A stretch of 64,000 bases of DNA, from the NCBI GenBank assembly GCA_026125795.1, contig JAHCKM010000002.1, forward strand, positions 310,001 through 374,000, written 5' to 3'. Below, one piece after another: positions 50,692 to 58,675 of this stretch (its first letter is position 1; each line of letters starts with the position of its first letter). The DNA comes from Burkholderiaceae bacterium (GTDB lineage: Bacteria > Pseudomonadota > Gammaproteobacteria > Burkholderiales > Burkholderiaceae_C). The notes under the pieces are model-generated. The model did no database searches, was not told where the DNA came from, and saw only the letters and a list, made by a program, of their open reading frames with translations. Made by a program: the position numbers and the translations under genes.

Positions 50692-51725
50692 GCTTCGACG
50701 ATCCGTGGCTGCTGTGGCTGCTGCCGTTGGCCGCCTTGCCGTTGCTGGGCTCGTCGGGCCCGGCGCTGTCCAACGGCTGGCTGGCCCAGGCGCCGCGCGA
50801 CACCGCGTCGAGCGCGGTGGGCTGGGTGCTGCGCGTGGCGGCGGCGTTGGCGTTGGCGCTGTTGTTGTGGGCGCTGGCCGGGCCGCACCGGCCCGAGACC
50901 ACGGTGGAGCGCATCGGGCAGGGCGCCGAGATCGTGCTGGTGCTCGATCGCAGCCGCAGCATGGACCAGAGCTTTGCCGCCAACCGTCCGGCACCGGCGG
51001 CCGCGCGCGGCACCGGACCCGAGGCACTGGATTACTACATGACGCAGATCCGGTCGCGCGAGTCCAAGGGGCAGGCGGCGCGCCGCCTGATGGCCGAGTT
51101 CACGCGGCAGCGACCCGACGACCGGTTCGCGCTGGTGGTGTTCAGCACGCTGCCGATGCGGGTGCTCGATTTCACGCAGCGGCCCGAGGCGGTGCAGGCG
51201 GCCATCGCCGCGGGCAACGTGGGGCGCGGCTTGTCGGAGACCCACATCGGGCGCGCGCTCGATGCCGCGCTCGATCCGTTCGAGGACCGGCCGTACACCG
51301 GCTCGCGCATCGTGATGCTGGTGTCCGACGGCGGCGACCGCCTCGACCCCGACACGCGCGAGCGGCTGACGCACCGCCTGCGCAAGCTGCGCGTCAGCGT
51401 GTACTGGCTCTACCTGCGCTCGCCCAACGCCGCGGGCCTGACGCCGGCGGCCGCCGACAGCGCCGCGGCCGCCGAATCGGTGCCCGAGATGATGCTGCAC
51501 CGCTGGTTCCAGGGGCTGCCCACGCCGTACCGCGCCTACGAGGCGGCCGACGTGCAGGCGCTGCAGCACGCCATCGACGACGTGAACCGCCTCGAGAAGC
51601 TGCCGATCGCGCACGACGAGCTGATCCCGCGGCGCGAGCTCGCACCATGGGGCCACGGCGCCGCGCTGCTGGCGGTGTTGCTGCTGCTGGCCGCGCGCTG
51701 CCTGGAGATCCGGCGGTGGCAGTGA
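50688..51725 (+). CDS. mxaC: MxaC-like von Willebrand factor A membrane protein
   Basis: 345 residues, ATGA-coupled to mxaA. N-terminal membrane segments (PWLLWLLPLAALPLLG and VLRVAAALALALLLWALAG) flank a BatA-like start. The VWA MIDAS is intact: VLVLDRSRSMD (Asp87, Ser89, Ser91) with LSETHIGRAL and MLVSDGGDRLD. A C-terminal membrane segment (HGAALLAVLLLLAARCLE) follows. Thought to act with MoxR in metal-cofactor insertion into methanol dehydrogenase. Confidence 0.88.
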   Translation: MSFDDPWLLWLLPLAALPLLGSSGPALSNGWLAQAPRDTASSAVGWVLRVAAALALALLLWALAGPHRPETTVERIGQGAEIVLVLDRSRSMDQSFAANRPAPAAARGTGPEALDYYMTQIRSRESKGQAARRLMAEFTRQRPDDRFALVVFSTLPMRVLDFTQRPEAVQAAIAAGNVGRGLSETHIGRALDAALDPFEDRPYTGSRIVMLVSDGGDRLDPDTRERLTHRLRKLRVSVYWLYLRSPNAAGLTPAAADSAAAAESVPEMMLHRWFQGLPTPYRAYEAADVQALQHAIDDVNRLEKLPIAHDELIPRRELAPWGHGAALLAVLLLLAARCLEIRRWQ

Positions 51726-52264
51726 GCCGTATCTCGGCACAACGCTGGACGGCGGCTGCGCTCGTGCTGCTGGCGGCACTGGCGCTGCACGATGCGTGGC
51801 GGCTGCGACAGATATCGCGCACCAACGCACTCATCGCCGCCGGCACGCCACCGCCCACAGACGATGCCGGCGCGCCGCGCGAGTTGCGCTTTGCGCAGGC
51901 CTACGCACGCGCCGCCAGCGGCGCCGGCGAGGCCGCGCTCAACCGCTACGCGGCGCTGCACGCCGACGATGCGATCGGCCGCGCCGCGCGCTACAACAGC
52001 GCCAACCTGCTGCTGCGCCAGGCCATCGGGCTGCGGGCCTCCACCGAGCCCGGGCAGGCGCTGGCGCTGATCGAGCTGGCCAAGGAGAACTACCGCCAGG
52101 TCCTGCGCAGCGCTGCCGATGACTGGGACGCGCGCTACAACCTCGAACGCGCGCAACGCCTGGTGCCCGAGCCGGAGCCGTCCGACGAGGAGCCGCCCGA
52201 CCTGCAGCGCAACGCCGAGCGCGCGGCGACGACGATGCGCGCCTATTCGCCCGGATTGCCCTGA
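51722..52264 (+). CDS. mxaK: MxaK-like protein
   Basis: 180 residues from a GTG overlapping the mxaC stop (GTGA). N-terminal membrane anchor (WTAAALVLLAALALHDAW), then a TPR-like helical periplasmic region (RFAQAYARAASGAGEAALNRYAAL, RAARYNSANLLLRQAIGL, LIELAKENYRQVLRSAADDWDARYNLERAQRLV). Length and position between mxaC and mxaL match MxaK of other methylotrophs. Confidence 0.83.
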   Translation: MSRISAQRWTAAALVLLAALALHDAWRLRQISRTNALIAAGTPPPTDDAGAPRELRFAQAYARAASGAGEAALNRYAALHADDAIGRAARYNSANLLLRQAIGLRASTEPGQALALIELAKENYRQVLRSAADDWDARYNLERAQRLVPEPEPSDEEPPDLQRNAERAATTMRAYSPGLP

Positions 52265-53259
52265 TGGATTGGCGCCACCTGCTTTCCGATTGGCGCACCG
52301 ACCGCCGCCGCGGGGTTTTGCTGCTGGCCGCGCTGGCGCTGGCCGCCACGTTCTTGCAGCCCACGGTGAACCTGCCGCGGCGGCTGTTCGAGCACGTGGT
52401 GGTGATCGACGTCACGCAGAGCATGAACGTCACCGATCAGCGCATCGGCGGCGCCGCGGTCTCGCGCCTGGCCGCTGCCAAACACGCGCTTCGAGCGGCA
52501 CTGGACGAACTGCCCTGCGGATCGAAGCTCGGCTGGGCGGTGTTCACCGAGCACCGCAGCTACCTGTTGCTCACGCCGCTGGAGGTTTGCGCCAACCGCG
52601 CCGAGCTGCGCGCCACGCTGGCCCACATCGACGGCCGCATGGCCTGGTCGGGCGGCAGCGAGGTGGCCAAGGCCTTGCACGGCGGCATCGTCATCGCCAA
52701 GGAACTCGCCGGTCGGCCGTCGCTGGTGTTCGTGACCGACGGCCACGAGGCGCCGCCGTTGAACGCGCGGCTGCGGCCGTCGTTTGACGACAAGCCGGGC
52801 GAGGTGGCGGGCCTGATCGTGGGCGTGGGCGAGCGCAACCCCTCGCCGATCCCCAAGTTCGATCCGAGCGGCCGGCCGCTGGGCTGGTGGTCGGCCGACG
52901 AGGTGATGCAGACCGACCTGCACAGCCAGGGGCGCGGCGGCAGCGTGTTGGGCGAGCGCCTGATCGACGACGCGGCGCCCACGGCGATTGCGCCCAACCT
53001 GGGTGCCACGCCGGGACGCGAGCACCTGTCGGGGCTGCGCGAGGACTACCTGCGGCTGCTCGCGCAGGAGAACGGCCTGGCGTACCTGCGCCTGCGCGAG
53101 CCGCGCGAGCTGGCCGCCGCGTTGCGCGCGCGTGCGCTGGCGCGGCCCGTGGTGGCGCCGGTGGATGGGCGCATTGCGCTGGCGGCCCTCGCGTTGGCGC
53201 TGCTGCTCGGGCTGCAGCTGGCGCCGTGGTGGGCGGCGTGGACGCGAGGCCGGCGTTGA
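52264..53259 (+). CDS. mxaL: MxaL-like von Willebrand factor A protein
   Basis: 331 residues, ATGA-coupled to mxaK. N-terminal membrane segment (GVLLLAALALAATFLQPTV). VWA MIDAS VVVIDVTQSMNVTD (Asp49, Thr51, Ser53), MAWSGGSEVAKAL and LVFVTDGHEAPP. C-terminal membrane segment (IALAALALALLLGLQLAPWWAA). Second BatA/BatB-like VWA partner of the MoxR system. Last recognised mxa gene; mxaF and mxaI are not in the window. Confidence 0.87.
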   Translation: MDWRHLLSDWRTDRRRGVLLLAALALAATFLQPTVNLPRRLFEHVVVIDVTQSMNVTDQRIGGAAVSRLAAAKHALRAALDELPCGSKLGWAVFTEHRSYLLLTPLEVCANRAELRATLAHIDGRMAWSGGSEVAKALHGGIVIAKELAGRPSLVFVTDGHEAPPLNARLRPSFDDKPGEVAGLIVGVGERNPSPIPKFDPSGRPLGWWSADEVMQTDLHSQGRGGSVLGERLIDDAAPTAIAPNLGATPGREHLSGLREDYLRLLAQENGLAYLRLREPRELAAALRARALARPVVAPVDGRIALAALALALLLGLQLAPWWAAWTRGRR

Positions 53260-53759
53260 AGGGGCGCACCATCTTGCGCGCGCCGCTGCCGGGCGACCGG
53301 CGCGAGTTCGTGCGCGCCGCGCTCGACAGCCGCGCGTTGCACGGCCGCTGGGTGCGCGCGCCGGACACGCCGCGCGCGTTCAACGCCTACCTGCGGCGCA
53401 TGGCTGAACCGGGCAGCCACGCGTTCCTGGTGTGCCGCCGCGACAGCGGCGCGATCGTGGGCGTGGTGAACCTCACCCACATCGTGATGGGGCTGTTTTG
53501 CAGCGCCTACCTCGGCTACTACGCGTTCGCCGGCCACGAGCGGCAGGGCCTGATGCGCGAAGGGCTGCAGGCAGTGGTGCGCCACGCGTTCAAGACGCTC
53601 AAGCTGCACCGGCTCGAGGCCAACATCCAGCCCGGCAATGCGGCGTCGATCGCGTTGGCGAAGGCCTGCGGCTTCCGCAAGGAAGGGTATTCGCCGCGTT
53701 ACCTCAAGATCGGCGGGCGCTGGCGCGACCACGAGCGCTGGGCCATCGTGGCCCCGTAG
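53256..53759 (+). CDS. RimJ/RimL-type GNAT acetyltransferase
   Basis: About 167 residues. The start is uncertain: a TTG at 53256 overlapping the mxaL stop fits the family N-terminus (MKGRTILRAPLPGDRREFV), but GTGs at 53238 and 53226 are also in frame. GNAT motifs: SGAIVGVVNLTHIV, LGYYAFAGHERQGLMREGLQAVVRHAFKTLKLHRLEANIQPGNAASIALAKACGFRKEGY. Probably acetylates an N-terminal amine of a ribosomal or other protein. Translationally linked to mxaL but functionally unrelated as far as can be seen. Confidence 0.85.
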   Translation: MKGRTILRAPLPGDRREFVRAALDSRALHGRWVRAPDTPRAFNAYLRRMAEPGSHAFLVCRRDSGAIVGVVNLTHIVMGLFCSAYLGYYAFAGHERQGLMREGLQAVVRHAFKTLKLHRLEANIQPGNAASIALAKACGFRKEGYSPRYLKIGGRWRDHERWAIVAP

Positions 53760-53826
53760 CGGCGGCTGAACCGCGAGCCGCACGAGCGACCGCCGGCATC
53801 GCGGGGCCTCGGTAGACTGCGCAGCC

Positions 53827-54246
53827 ATGTTGACGCCCGAACACTTCAACCAGCGCGGCGCGGGCCACCTGCCCGGGTACCTGGGCATCGTGATCACGCA
53901 CATGGGCGCGCGCGAGGTGCGCTCCGAGCTGGCGGTGCGCAAGGCCTTGATGGCGCCCAACGGCTACCTGCACGCCGGCACCGTGGTGACGCTGGCCGAC
54001 ACCTCGTGCGGCTATGGCTGCGTGGCCCACCTGCCGGCCGGCGCCACCGGCTTCACGACCGTGGAGCTGAAGTCCAACCACCTCGGCACCGCGCTCGACG
54101 GCACGATCGAGTGCGTGGCCACGGCGGTGCACCTGGGCAAGACCACGCAGGTGTGGGATGCGCTGGTCAAGCACCGCGAAAGCGGCAAGGCCCTGGCGCT
54201 GTTCCGCTGCACGCAGATGGTGTTGTACGCCAAGCCGAACCCCTGA
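53827..54246 (+). CDS. PaaI-family hotdog thioesterase
   Basis: 139 residues. Hotdog-fold thioesterase signature: ALMAPNGYLHAGTVVTLADTSCGYGCVAHLPAGATGFTTVELKSNHLGTALDGTIECVATAVHLGKTTQVWDALVKH. The catalytic Asn/His/Asp region (N46-GYLHAG) matches PaaI/YbgC-like proteins. Hydrolyses an acyl- or phenylacyl-CoA; substrate unknown. 67 bases after the acetyltransferase gene. Confidence 0.87.
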   Translation: MLTPEHFNQRGAGHLPGYLGIVITHMGAREVRSELAVRKALMAPNGYLHAGTVVTLADTSCGYGCVAHLPAGATGFTTVELKSNHLGTALDGTIECVATAVHLGKTTQVWDALVKHRESGKALALFRCTQMVLYAKPNP

Positions 54247-54274
54247 TCCCCCACTCATCACGCTCCGCCACGCA

Positions 54275-55777
54275 ATGACCCGAGTTTTGATCGCCGGCTA
54301 CCAACACGAAACCAACACCTTCGCTCCCAGCCTCGCCGATTGGGCCGCGTTCACCCGCGGCGACTCGTTTCCCGCGTTTGTGCGCGGGCCGGCCATGGTG
54401 GACCAGCTGCGCGACGTGAACATCCCGGTGGCCGGCGTGATCGACGCGGCGCGCACGCACGGCTGGCAGCTGGTGCCGAGCTGCTGGGCCGGCGCGATCC
54501 CGTCGTCGTACGTGACGCGCGATGCATTCGAGCGCATCGCCGAGGCGGTGCTGCACGACATCCGCGCGGCGCAGGCGAGCAGCGCCGGGCTCGACGCGGT
54601 GTACCTCGACCTGCACGGCGCCGCCGTGGCCGAACACGCCGACGACAGCGAGGGCGAGCTGCTGGCGCGCGTGCGCGAGGCGATCGGACCCCAGCTGCCG
54701 CTGGTGGCGAGCCTGGACCTGCACGCCAACGTGACGGCGCGCATGCTGCACGAGGCCGATGCGCTGGTGAGCTACCGCACCTACCCGCACGTGGACATGG
54801 CCGACACCGGCGTGCTGGCCGCCGAGCTGCTGGCGCGGCGCCTGAAGCTCGGCCACAAGGAGGCGCAGCACGCGCGGCGCTTTCCGTTTCTGATTCCGAT
54901 CAACGCGCAGAGCACGTGGCAGGAACCGGCCAAGAGCCTGTACGAGGAGCTGGCCGCGCTGGACCGCCAGCACGGCACAGTGAGCAGCTTTTGCATGGGC
55001 TTTCCGGCATCGGACTTTGCCGAGTGCGGCCCGGTGATCTGGAGCCACGGCGAACGCGCGGCACGCGTGGCCGATGCGCTGTACGCGCGCGCCAGCGAGC
55101 CCACGCAATGGCACGAGGAGCTGCTGGCGCCGCGCGATGCCGCCGCGCAGGCGATAACGCTGGCGCGCAACGCCGACCAGCCGGTGGTGATCGCCGACAC
55201 GCAGGACAACCCGGGTGCCGGCGGCGACAGCAACACCACCGGCATGCTGCACGCGCTGGTGGCGCAGGGCGCGGGCCGGCACTACCCCGGCCAGGTGGCG
55301 CTCGGCATGATGTTCGACCCCGCGGCGGCCAAGGCCGCGCACGAAGCGGGCGAGGGCGCCGAGTTCCGGATCGCGCTCGGCACCTCGGTACCCACCTTTG
55401 CCGGCATGAGCGATGCGCCGCTGGCCGGCCGCTACAAGGTGGTCCGCTTGAGCGACGGCGTGTGCACGCTCAAGGGCCCGATGATGACCGGCCTCACCGT
55501 GCGCCTGGGCCCGAGCGCGTGCCTGGAGATCGACGGCGTGCGCGTGGCCGTGGTCAGCGGCAAGAAGCAGCTGCTGGATCGCGCGCTGCTGCGCATGGTG
55601 GGCATCCACCACGAGCAGATGCGCATCGTGGTGGTGAAGAGCTCCAACCACTTCCGGGCCGACTTCCAGCCGCACGCAAGCCACGTGCTGGTGGCCAAGG
55701 CCCCCGGCCCGATGGCCGCCGACCCGGCGGACCTGCCGTGGAGAAAGCTGCCGAGCACGATGCGGCGGCATCCGTGA
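54275..55777 (+). CDS. M81-family metallopeptidase (MlrC-like)
   Basis: 500 residues from the ATG at 54275. M81/MlrC features: RVLIAGYQHETNTFAPSLADW at the N-terminus (HET), YLDLHGAAVAEHADDSEGELLARVREAIG, VASLDLHANVTARML (DLHAN), YRTYPHVDMADTG, VVIADTQDNPGAGGDSNTTGML and SSNHFRADFQPHA near the C-terminus. Related proteins degrade linearised microcystin or other small peptides. Last chromosomal-style gene before the integron array. Confidence 0.88.
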   Translation: MTRVLIAGYQHETNTFAPSLADWAAFTRGDSFPAFVRGPAMVDQLRDVNIPVAGVIDAARTHGWQLVPSCWAGAIPSSYVTRDAFERIAEAVLHDIRAAQASSAGLDAVYLDLHGAAVAEHADDSEGELLARVREAIGPQLPLVASLDLHANVTARMLHEADALVSYRTYPHVDMADTGVLAAELLARRLKLGHKEAQHARRFPFLIPINAQSTWQEPAKSLYEELAALDRQHGTVSSFCMGFPASDFAECGPVIWSHGERAARVADALYARASEPTQWHEELLAPRDAAAQAITLARNADQPVVIADTQDNPGAGGDSNTTGMLHALVAQGAGRHYPGQVALGMMFDPAAAKAAHEAGEGAEFRIALGTSVPTFAGMSDAPLAGRYKVVRLSDGVCTLKGPMMTGLTVRLGPSACLEIDGVRVAVVSGKKQLLDRALLRMVGIHHEQMRIVVVKSSNHFRADFQPHASHVLVAKAPGPMAADPADLPWRKLPSTMRRHP

Positions 55778-56000
55778 GGGAAACGCGGTTCGATCAATGG
55801 AGCAGCCCACAGTACCATCGAGCGCCGCGGCATGGCTGACGCCGCGGATGCACCGCCCCCGCCGTCACAAAGAAAATAGGCGGCCTATTGCACCGCCGGA
55901 CGCGGCCTAAAGAACTCGGGAGGTCAGTTGAATCAAGCACTTGCAATCAAAGTTGGGCGATTAGGCGGAACCGAGTCCTGCATCTCTGGCGTCGACCGGA
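55778..56000. other. junction between chromosome backbone and cassette array
   Basis: About 220 bp with no gene. Base composition becomes visibly less GC-rich. It contains an attC-like outer pair GCCTAA (55907) and TTAGGC (55967) with no recognisable inner stem, and a TAGGCGGCCTA palindrome near 55877. No integrase fragment could be recognised on either strand. Confidence 0.4.
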
Positions 56001-56022
56001 TTCGGGCAAATTGACGTTAGGC
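56001..56022 (+). other. left end of cassette array, attI-like core
   Basis: GTTAGGC (56016-56022) is a cassette-boundary core site not preceded by an attC. The preceding TTCGGGCAAATTGAC has the spacing of the inverse simple site in attI elements. By definition the first cassette joins attI here, but with no intI in view this could also be a truncated array. Confidence 0.45.
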
Positions 56023-56027
56023 AGCTC

Positions 56028-56318
56028 ATGAAGATTCCGCCCGTTCCACTCGTGCCCTCACCGGAAACGCCGGAGGCCAAAGCCGCTGTTGGCTTCCAGT
56101 GGGCCGGTGAGCCGATCGGTCGCCGTCATCGCATCGGCGGTGATCCAGAGTGGATTCAGTCACCCGAAGTCCCGAGCTGTTCGTGTGGCAAGCACATGTC
56201 GTTCTATGCGCAGCTTGATTCGCTTGGCGATGCGCACGTGCTCGGTGATTGCGGAATGATCTATGTGTTTGTCTGCTCGGAGTGCTTGGAGACAAAGAGT
56301 GTCCTGCAATCGTATTAG
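56028..56318 (+). CDS. cassette 1: small zinc-binding-like protein (DUF1963-like C-terminus)
   Basis: 96 residues from the ATG 6 bases after the cassette boundary. Cys pairs SCSCGKHM and VCSECLETK, with FYAQLDSLGDAHVLGDCGMIYVFVCSECLETKSVLQSY, resemble the C-terminal metal-binding end of DUF1963/YwqG-like proteins. Function unknown. Unlike cassettes 2-17, the cassette ends are complementary only over the 7-bp core, so the 5' end may derive from attI or a rearrangement. Confidence 0.6.
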   Translation: MKIPPVPLVPSPETPEAKAAVGFQWAGEPIGRRHRIGGDPEWIQSPEVPSCSCGKHMSFYAQLDSLGDAHVLGDCGMIYVFVCSECLETKSVLQSY

Positions 56319-56327
56319 CTGGTCGCA

Positions 56328-56405
56328 GCCTAACCCTTCGTTGCACCCGACGGCCTACAGCGGGCTTCGCCCGCTTCCGTCCGCGGGTGAACTCAAACGT
56401 TAGGC
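56328..56405 (+). repeat. attC 1 (78 nt)
   Basis: GCCTAAC..GTTAGGC outer cores, inner CACCCG/CGGGTG stem, variable pentamers CGGCC/GTCCG (one mismatch), and an apical GCGGG-CTTCG-CCCGC stem-loop. Orientation puts the integron platform to the left. Confidence 0.95.
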
Positions 56406-56410
56406 GTCAC

Positions 56411-56902
56411 GTGAACATTCGCGCACTCGCAGCGGCCGATGCCATGCACATAGCGGAGCTCTGGCACGCCGGCGCACTGGAGAGCGCAGCCGCGGACCAA
56501 GCCTTCCGTCCTCGTGTCACCTTGGCCGAGTACGGTGCTTCGCTTCAGATCGAGCTCAACACTGGGGCAGTTTTCGGTTGGGGTGCCTTCTCGGCAGAAG
56601 GCACGCTGCACGGTTATCTCACGGCGAAGGTTGTGCCGCCGAGTCCGGACTTTGAGCAAGCGGAGTCTCTTTACTTGCTTGATCTCGACGTTCGGCCACA
56701 CATGCGGCGTCAAGGTATCGCCACAGCGCTGGTCCGCTCCGCCCAGCGCTACGCGCATATGAACGGCATCACGTCACTCGAGGTTGGCTGGCTCGCCACG
56801 GATGCGCGGTCTACTGCGTTTTGGCGCAAGCAAGGTTGTGTTCCGTACTTCACGCGTGCTCGCCTCAGCCCTTCCGTCGTACAGTCGGCTGGTGACGCCT
56901 AA
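56411..56902 (+). CDS. cassette 2: GNAT acetyltransferase
   Basis: 163 residues from a GTG 5 bases after the cassette boundary. GNAT motifs: AADAMHIAELWHAGALES, then YLLDLDVRPHMRRQGIATALVRSAQRYAHMNGITSLEVGWLATDARSTAFWRKQGCVPYF (acetyl-CoA loop RRQGIA). The substrate is unknown; cassette GNATs often acetylate aminoglycosides or other small molecules, but this is not readable here. The stop codon TAA is supplied by the attC core (GCCTAAC). Confidence 0.85.
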   Translation: MNIRALAAADAMHIAELWHAGALESAAADQAFRPRVTLAEYGASLQIELNTGAVFGWGAFSAEGTLHGYLTAKVVPPSPDFEQAESLYLLDLDVRPHMRRQGIATALVRSAQRYAHMNGITSLEVGWLATDARSTAFWRKQGCVPYFTRARLSPSVVQSAGDA

Positions 56903-56974
56903 CCCTTCGTTGCACCCGAAGTGCTACAGCGGGCTTCGCCCGCTTGCGCACTCGGGTGAACTCAAACGTTAGGC
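56897..56974 (+). repeat. attC 2 (78 nt)
   Basis: GCCTAAC..GTTAGGC; variable stem pentamers AGTGC/GCACT, fully complementary. Confidence 0.95.
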
Positions 56975-56978
56975 CTCT

Positions 56979-57569
56979 GTGGACCATCTTGACCACGCCG
57001 AGATCGTCCGCCTCATACGTGAGGCGCGGCAGCGAGACCGCGGCTACGCCAGCTTCTTCGGATGGAGTATCGATCGCGACCTCGAGGAACTGGGGCCTGC
57101 GAAGGAGCTTGCGGCAGCCCTCGCCGCGGCCGGTGCACCTGCGCTCAACGACGTTCGCGTTCGCGGGCGCGGGAAAGATCCGCCGGACTTGGAGGCCGTC
57201 GATGCGACTGGACGTAGGATCGCCATCGAGGTCACCGAGCTTGTTGATGAGGGCGCAATACGCGCCTACAAGGCAGGGAATCGCTACGTCTTCGCTGAAT
57301 GGGACAAGAGCAAGTTTCTGGCGAAGCTGCGAGGCCTCATCTCTGCGAAGGCCGCGCGCCACTCCAAGCTGAAGGACGGTCCCTATCCCGGTGGCTATGT
57401 CATCCTGGTCTTCTCCGACGAACCAATACTCCAAGCAGATGCTGTGCGCACTTATCTCACTGGCGCAGTCTTTGAGGAGCTTGGGGACGAACACCGTGCG
57501 TATCTACTCTTGTCCTACTCACCAGCAATCAAAGGCTACCCGTATTTCGCCCTACACCGAGAGGCCTAA
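56979..57569 (+). CDS. cassette 3: possible PD-(D/E)xK-like nuclease
   Basis: 196 residues from a GTG at the cassette start. RGRGKDPPDLEAVDATGRRIAIEVTELVDEGAIRAYKAGNRYVFAEWDKSKFLAKLRGLI looks like the core of a restriction-endonuclease-like fold: an Asp in PPDLEA, then a strand with Glu-x-Thr (IEVTEL) where ExK is usual. YVILVFSDEP provides another core strand. No helix-turn-helix or partner gene is present. Could be a stand-alone defence or toxin-type nuclease; other alpha/beta folds are possible. Stop codon lies in attC 3. Confidence 0.5.
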   Translation: MDHLDHAEIVRLIREARQRDRGYASFFGWSIDRDLEELGPAKELAAALAAAGAPALNDVRVRGRGKDPPDLEAVDATGRRIAIEVTELVDEGAIRAYKAGNRYVFAEWDKSKFLAKLRGLISAKAARHSKLKDGPYPGGYVILVFSDEPILQADAVRTYLTGAVFEELGDEHRAYLLLSYSPAIKGYPYFALHREA

Positions 57570-57641
57570 CCCTTCGTTGCACCCGACTCGCTACAGCGGG
57601 CTTCGCCCGCTTCCGCGAGCGGGTGAACTCAAACGTTAGGC
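57564..57641 (+). repeat. attC 3 (78 nt)
   Basis: GCCTAAC..GTTAGGC; variable pentamers CTCGC/GCGAG, fully complementary. Confidence 0.95.
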
Positions 57642-57652
57642 ATCACATCACG

Positions 57653-58192
57653 ATGAACGCAGCCCTCGAAGAGCTCCGAAAGCTTCAGTACGCGCGTGGC
57701 GAAAAGTCACCGTTCCCGTCGCAACTCGAGTTCCTCAAGTGGGCGGACCAAGTGAAGCCACGCCTCGGCTTCGCGCCGCGCCTGGCAACTGCCTTCCAAA
57801 ACGCGGTCGCTATGGTTGACTCGCAGCGCGCCCTCAAGCTGCCCATGGATGCAGCGATCAATGAAGCCATTGGGATAGTCAACCAAGCAGTACTAGAGCT
57901 TGAACTTAGAGTTGCCGCGGAGCAATCAGCGGCGGCCAGAACCGCCAAGCTCGAAGCCCCTAAGCAACTCACGCTGAAGTGGATCTGGGAGAACGCTCAC
58001 TGGCAGGTGTACGCAACTGCTGGCGGAGCGCTTGTGGCAGCGTTCACGCTAGGGGCGTGGTTTGTAGAGTTCCGCGGCTCCCTCCAAGCTGCGCAAACCA
58101 AAGTACCCGCGTCGTCGCTGGCGCCCACGGCATCCGCAGTAGTCTCAGTGCCTTCAAGTGCAAGGCCACCTGCGTCGGCTGCGTCGAAGTGA
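57653..58192 (+). CDS. cassette 4: single-pass membrane protein of unknown function
   Basis: 179 residues. An N-terminal helical cytoplasmic region (about 1-120, MNAALEELRKLQYARGEKSPFPSQLEFLKWADQVKP..) leads into one membrane segment (VYATAGGALVAAFTLGAWFVEF, about 125-146). A low-complexity Ala/Ser/Pro tail follows (ASSLAPTASAVVSVPSSARPPASAASK). No family recognised. Confidence 0.6.
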   Translation: MNAALEELRKLQYARGEKSPFPSQLEFLKWADQVKPRLGFAPRLATAFQNAVAMVDSQRALKLPMDAAINEAIGIVNQAVLELELRVAAEQSAAARTAKLEAPKQLTLKWIWENAHWQVYATAGGALVAAFTLGAWFVEFRGSLQAAQTKVPASSLAPTASAVVSVPSSARPPASAASK

Positions 58193-58193
58193 T

Positions 58194-58271
58194 GCCTAAC
58201 CCTTCGCTGCACCCGAAGTGCAACAGCTGGCTTCGCCAGCTGTCGCCCTCGGGTGAGCTCAAACGTTAGGC
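58194..58271 (+). repeat. attC 4 (78 nt)
   Basis: GCCTAAC..GTTAGGC; pentamers AGTGC/GCCCT with one mismatch; apical stem variant AGCTGG-CTTCG-CCAGCT. Confidence 0.93.
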
Positions 58272-58274
58272 AGC

Positions 58275-58589
58275 ATGTCCACCCTTTCGCGGTTGCAGTC
58301 CTGGTACACACGCCAATGCGATGGCACGTGGGAACACACAGCAGGCGTTGTCATTGAGAGTTGCGACAACCCAGGCTGGTGGGTCAAGATCACACTGCTC
58401 GGCACGCCGTTGCAGTCATGCCAGTTCACCGAGCTGGCGGAGGGTGTTGATGAGCAGCGCTTTCCCGTTGGCCCGCGCTGGCTCAGCTGCCGCGTCGAAG
58501 GAAGCACATGGCATGGGGCGGGGGATGAAACCCAGCTTGAGCGCATTCTCGAAGTCTTCCTCGCCTGGGCAGAAGCGCATGCTGCCTAA
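58275..58589 (+). CDS. cassette 5: Imm53-family immunity protein
   Basis: 104 residues. LSRLQSWYTRQCDGTWEHTAGVVIESCDNPGWWVKITLLGTPLQ and RWLSCRVEGSTWHGAGDETQLERILEVFLAWAEAHA closely fit the Imm53 family (LQxWYxxQCDGxWEH..I.T.DNPGW.V.I). Imm53 proteins are immunity partners of polymorphic toxins, acting in the cytosol. No toxin gene accompanies it, so it may protect against toxins of other strains. Start 3 bases after the boundary; stop within attC 5. Confidence 0.82.
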   Translation: MSTLSRLQSWYTRQCDGTWEHTAGVVIESCDNPGWWVKITLLGTPLQSCQFTELAEGVDEQRFPVGPRWLSCRVEGSTWHGAGDETQLERILEVFLAWAEAHAA

Positions 58590-58661
58590 CCCTTCGTTGC
58601 ACCCGAAGTGCTACAGCGGGCTTCGCCCGCTTGCGCACTCGGGTGAACTCAAACGTTAGCC
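58584..58661 (+). repeat. attC 5 (78 nt)
   Basis: Left core GCCTAAC but right core GTTAGCC, the latter belonging to cassette 6; pentamers AGTGC/GCACT. Confidence 0.95.
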
Positions 58662-58675
58662 CGCACCGCCGAGTC

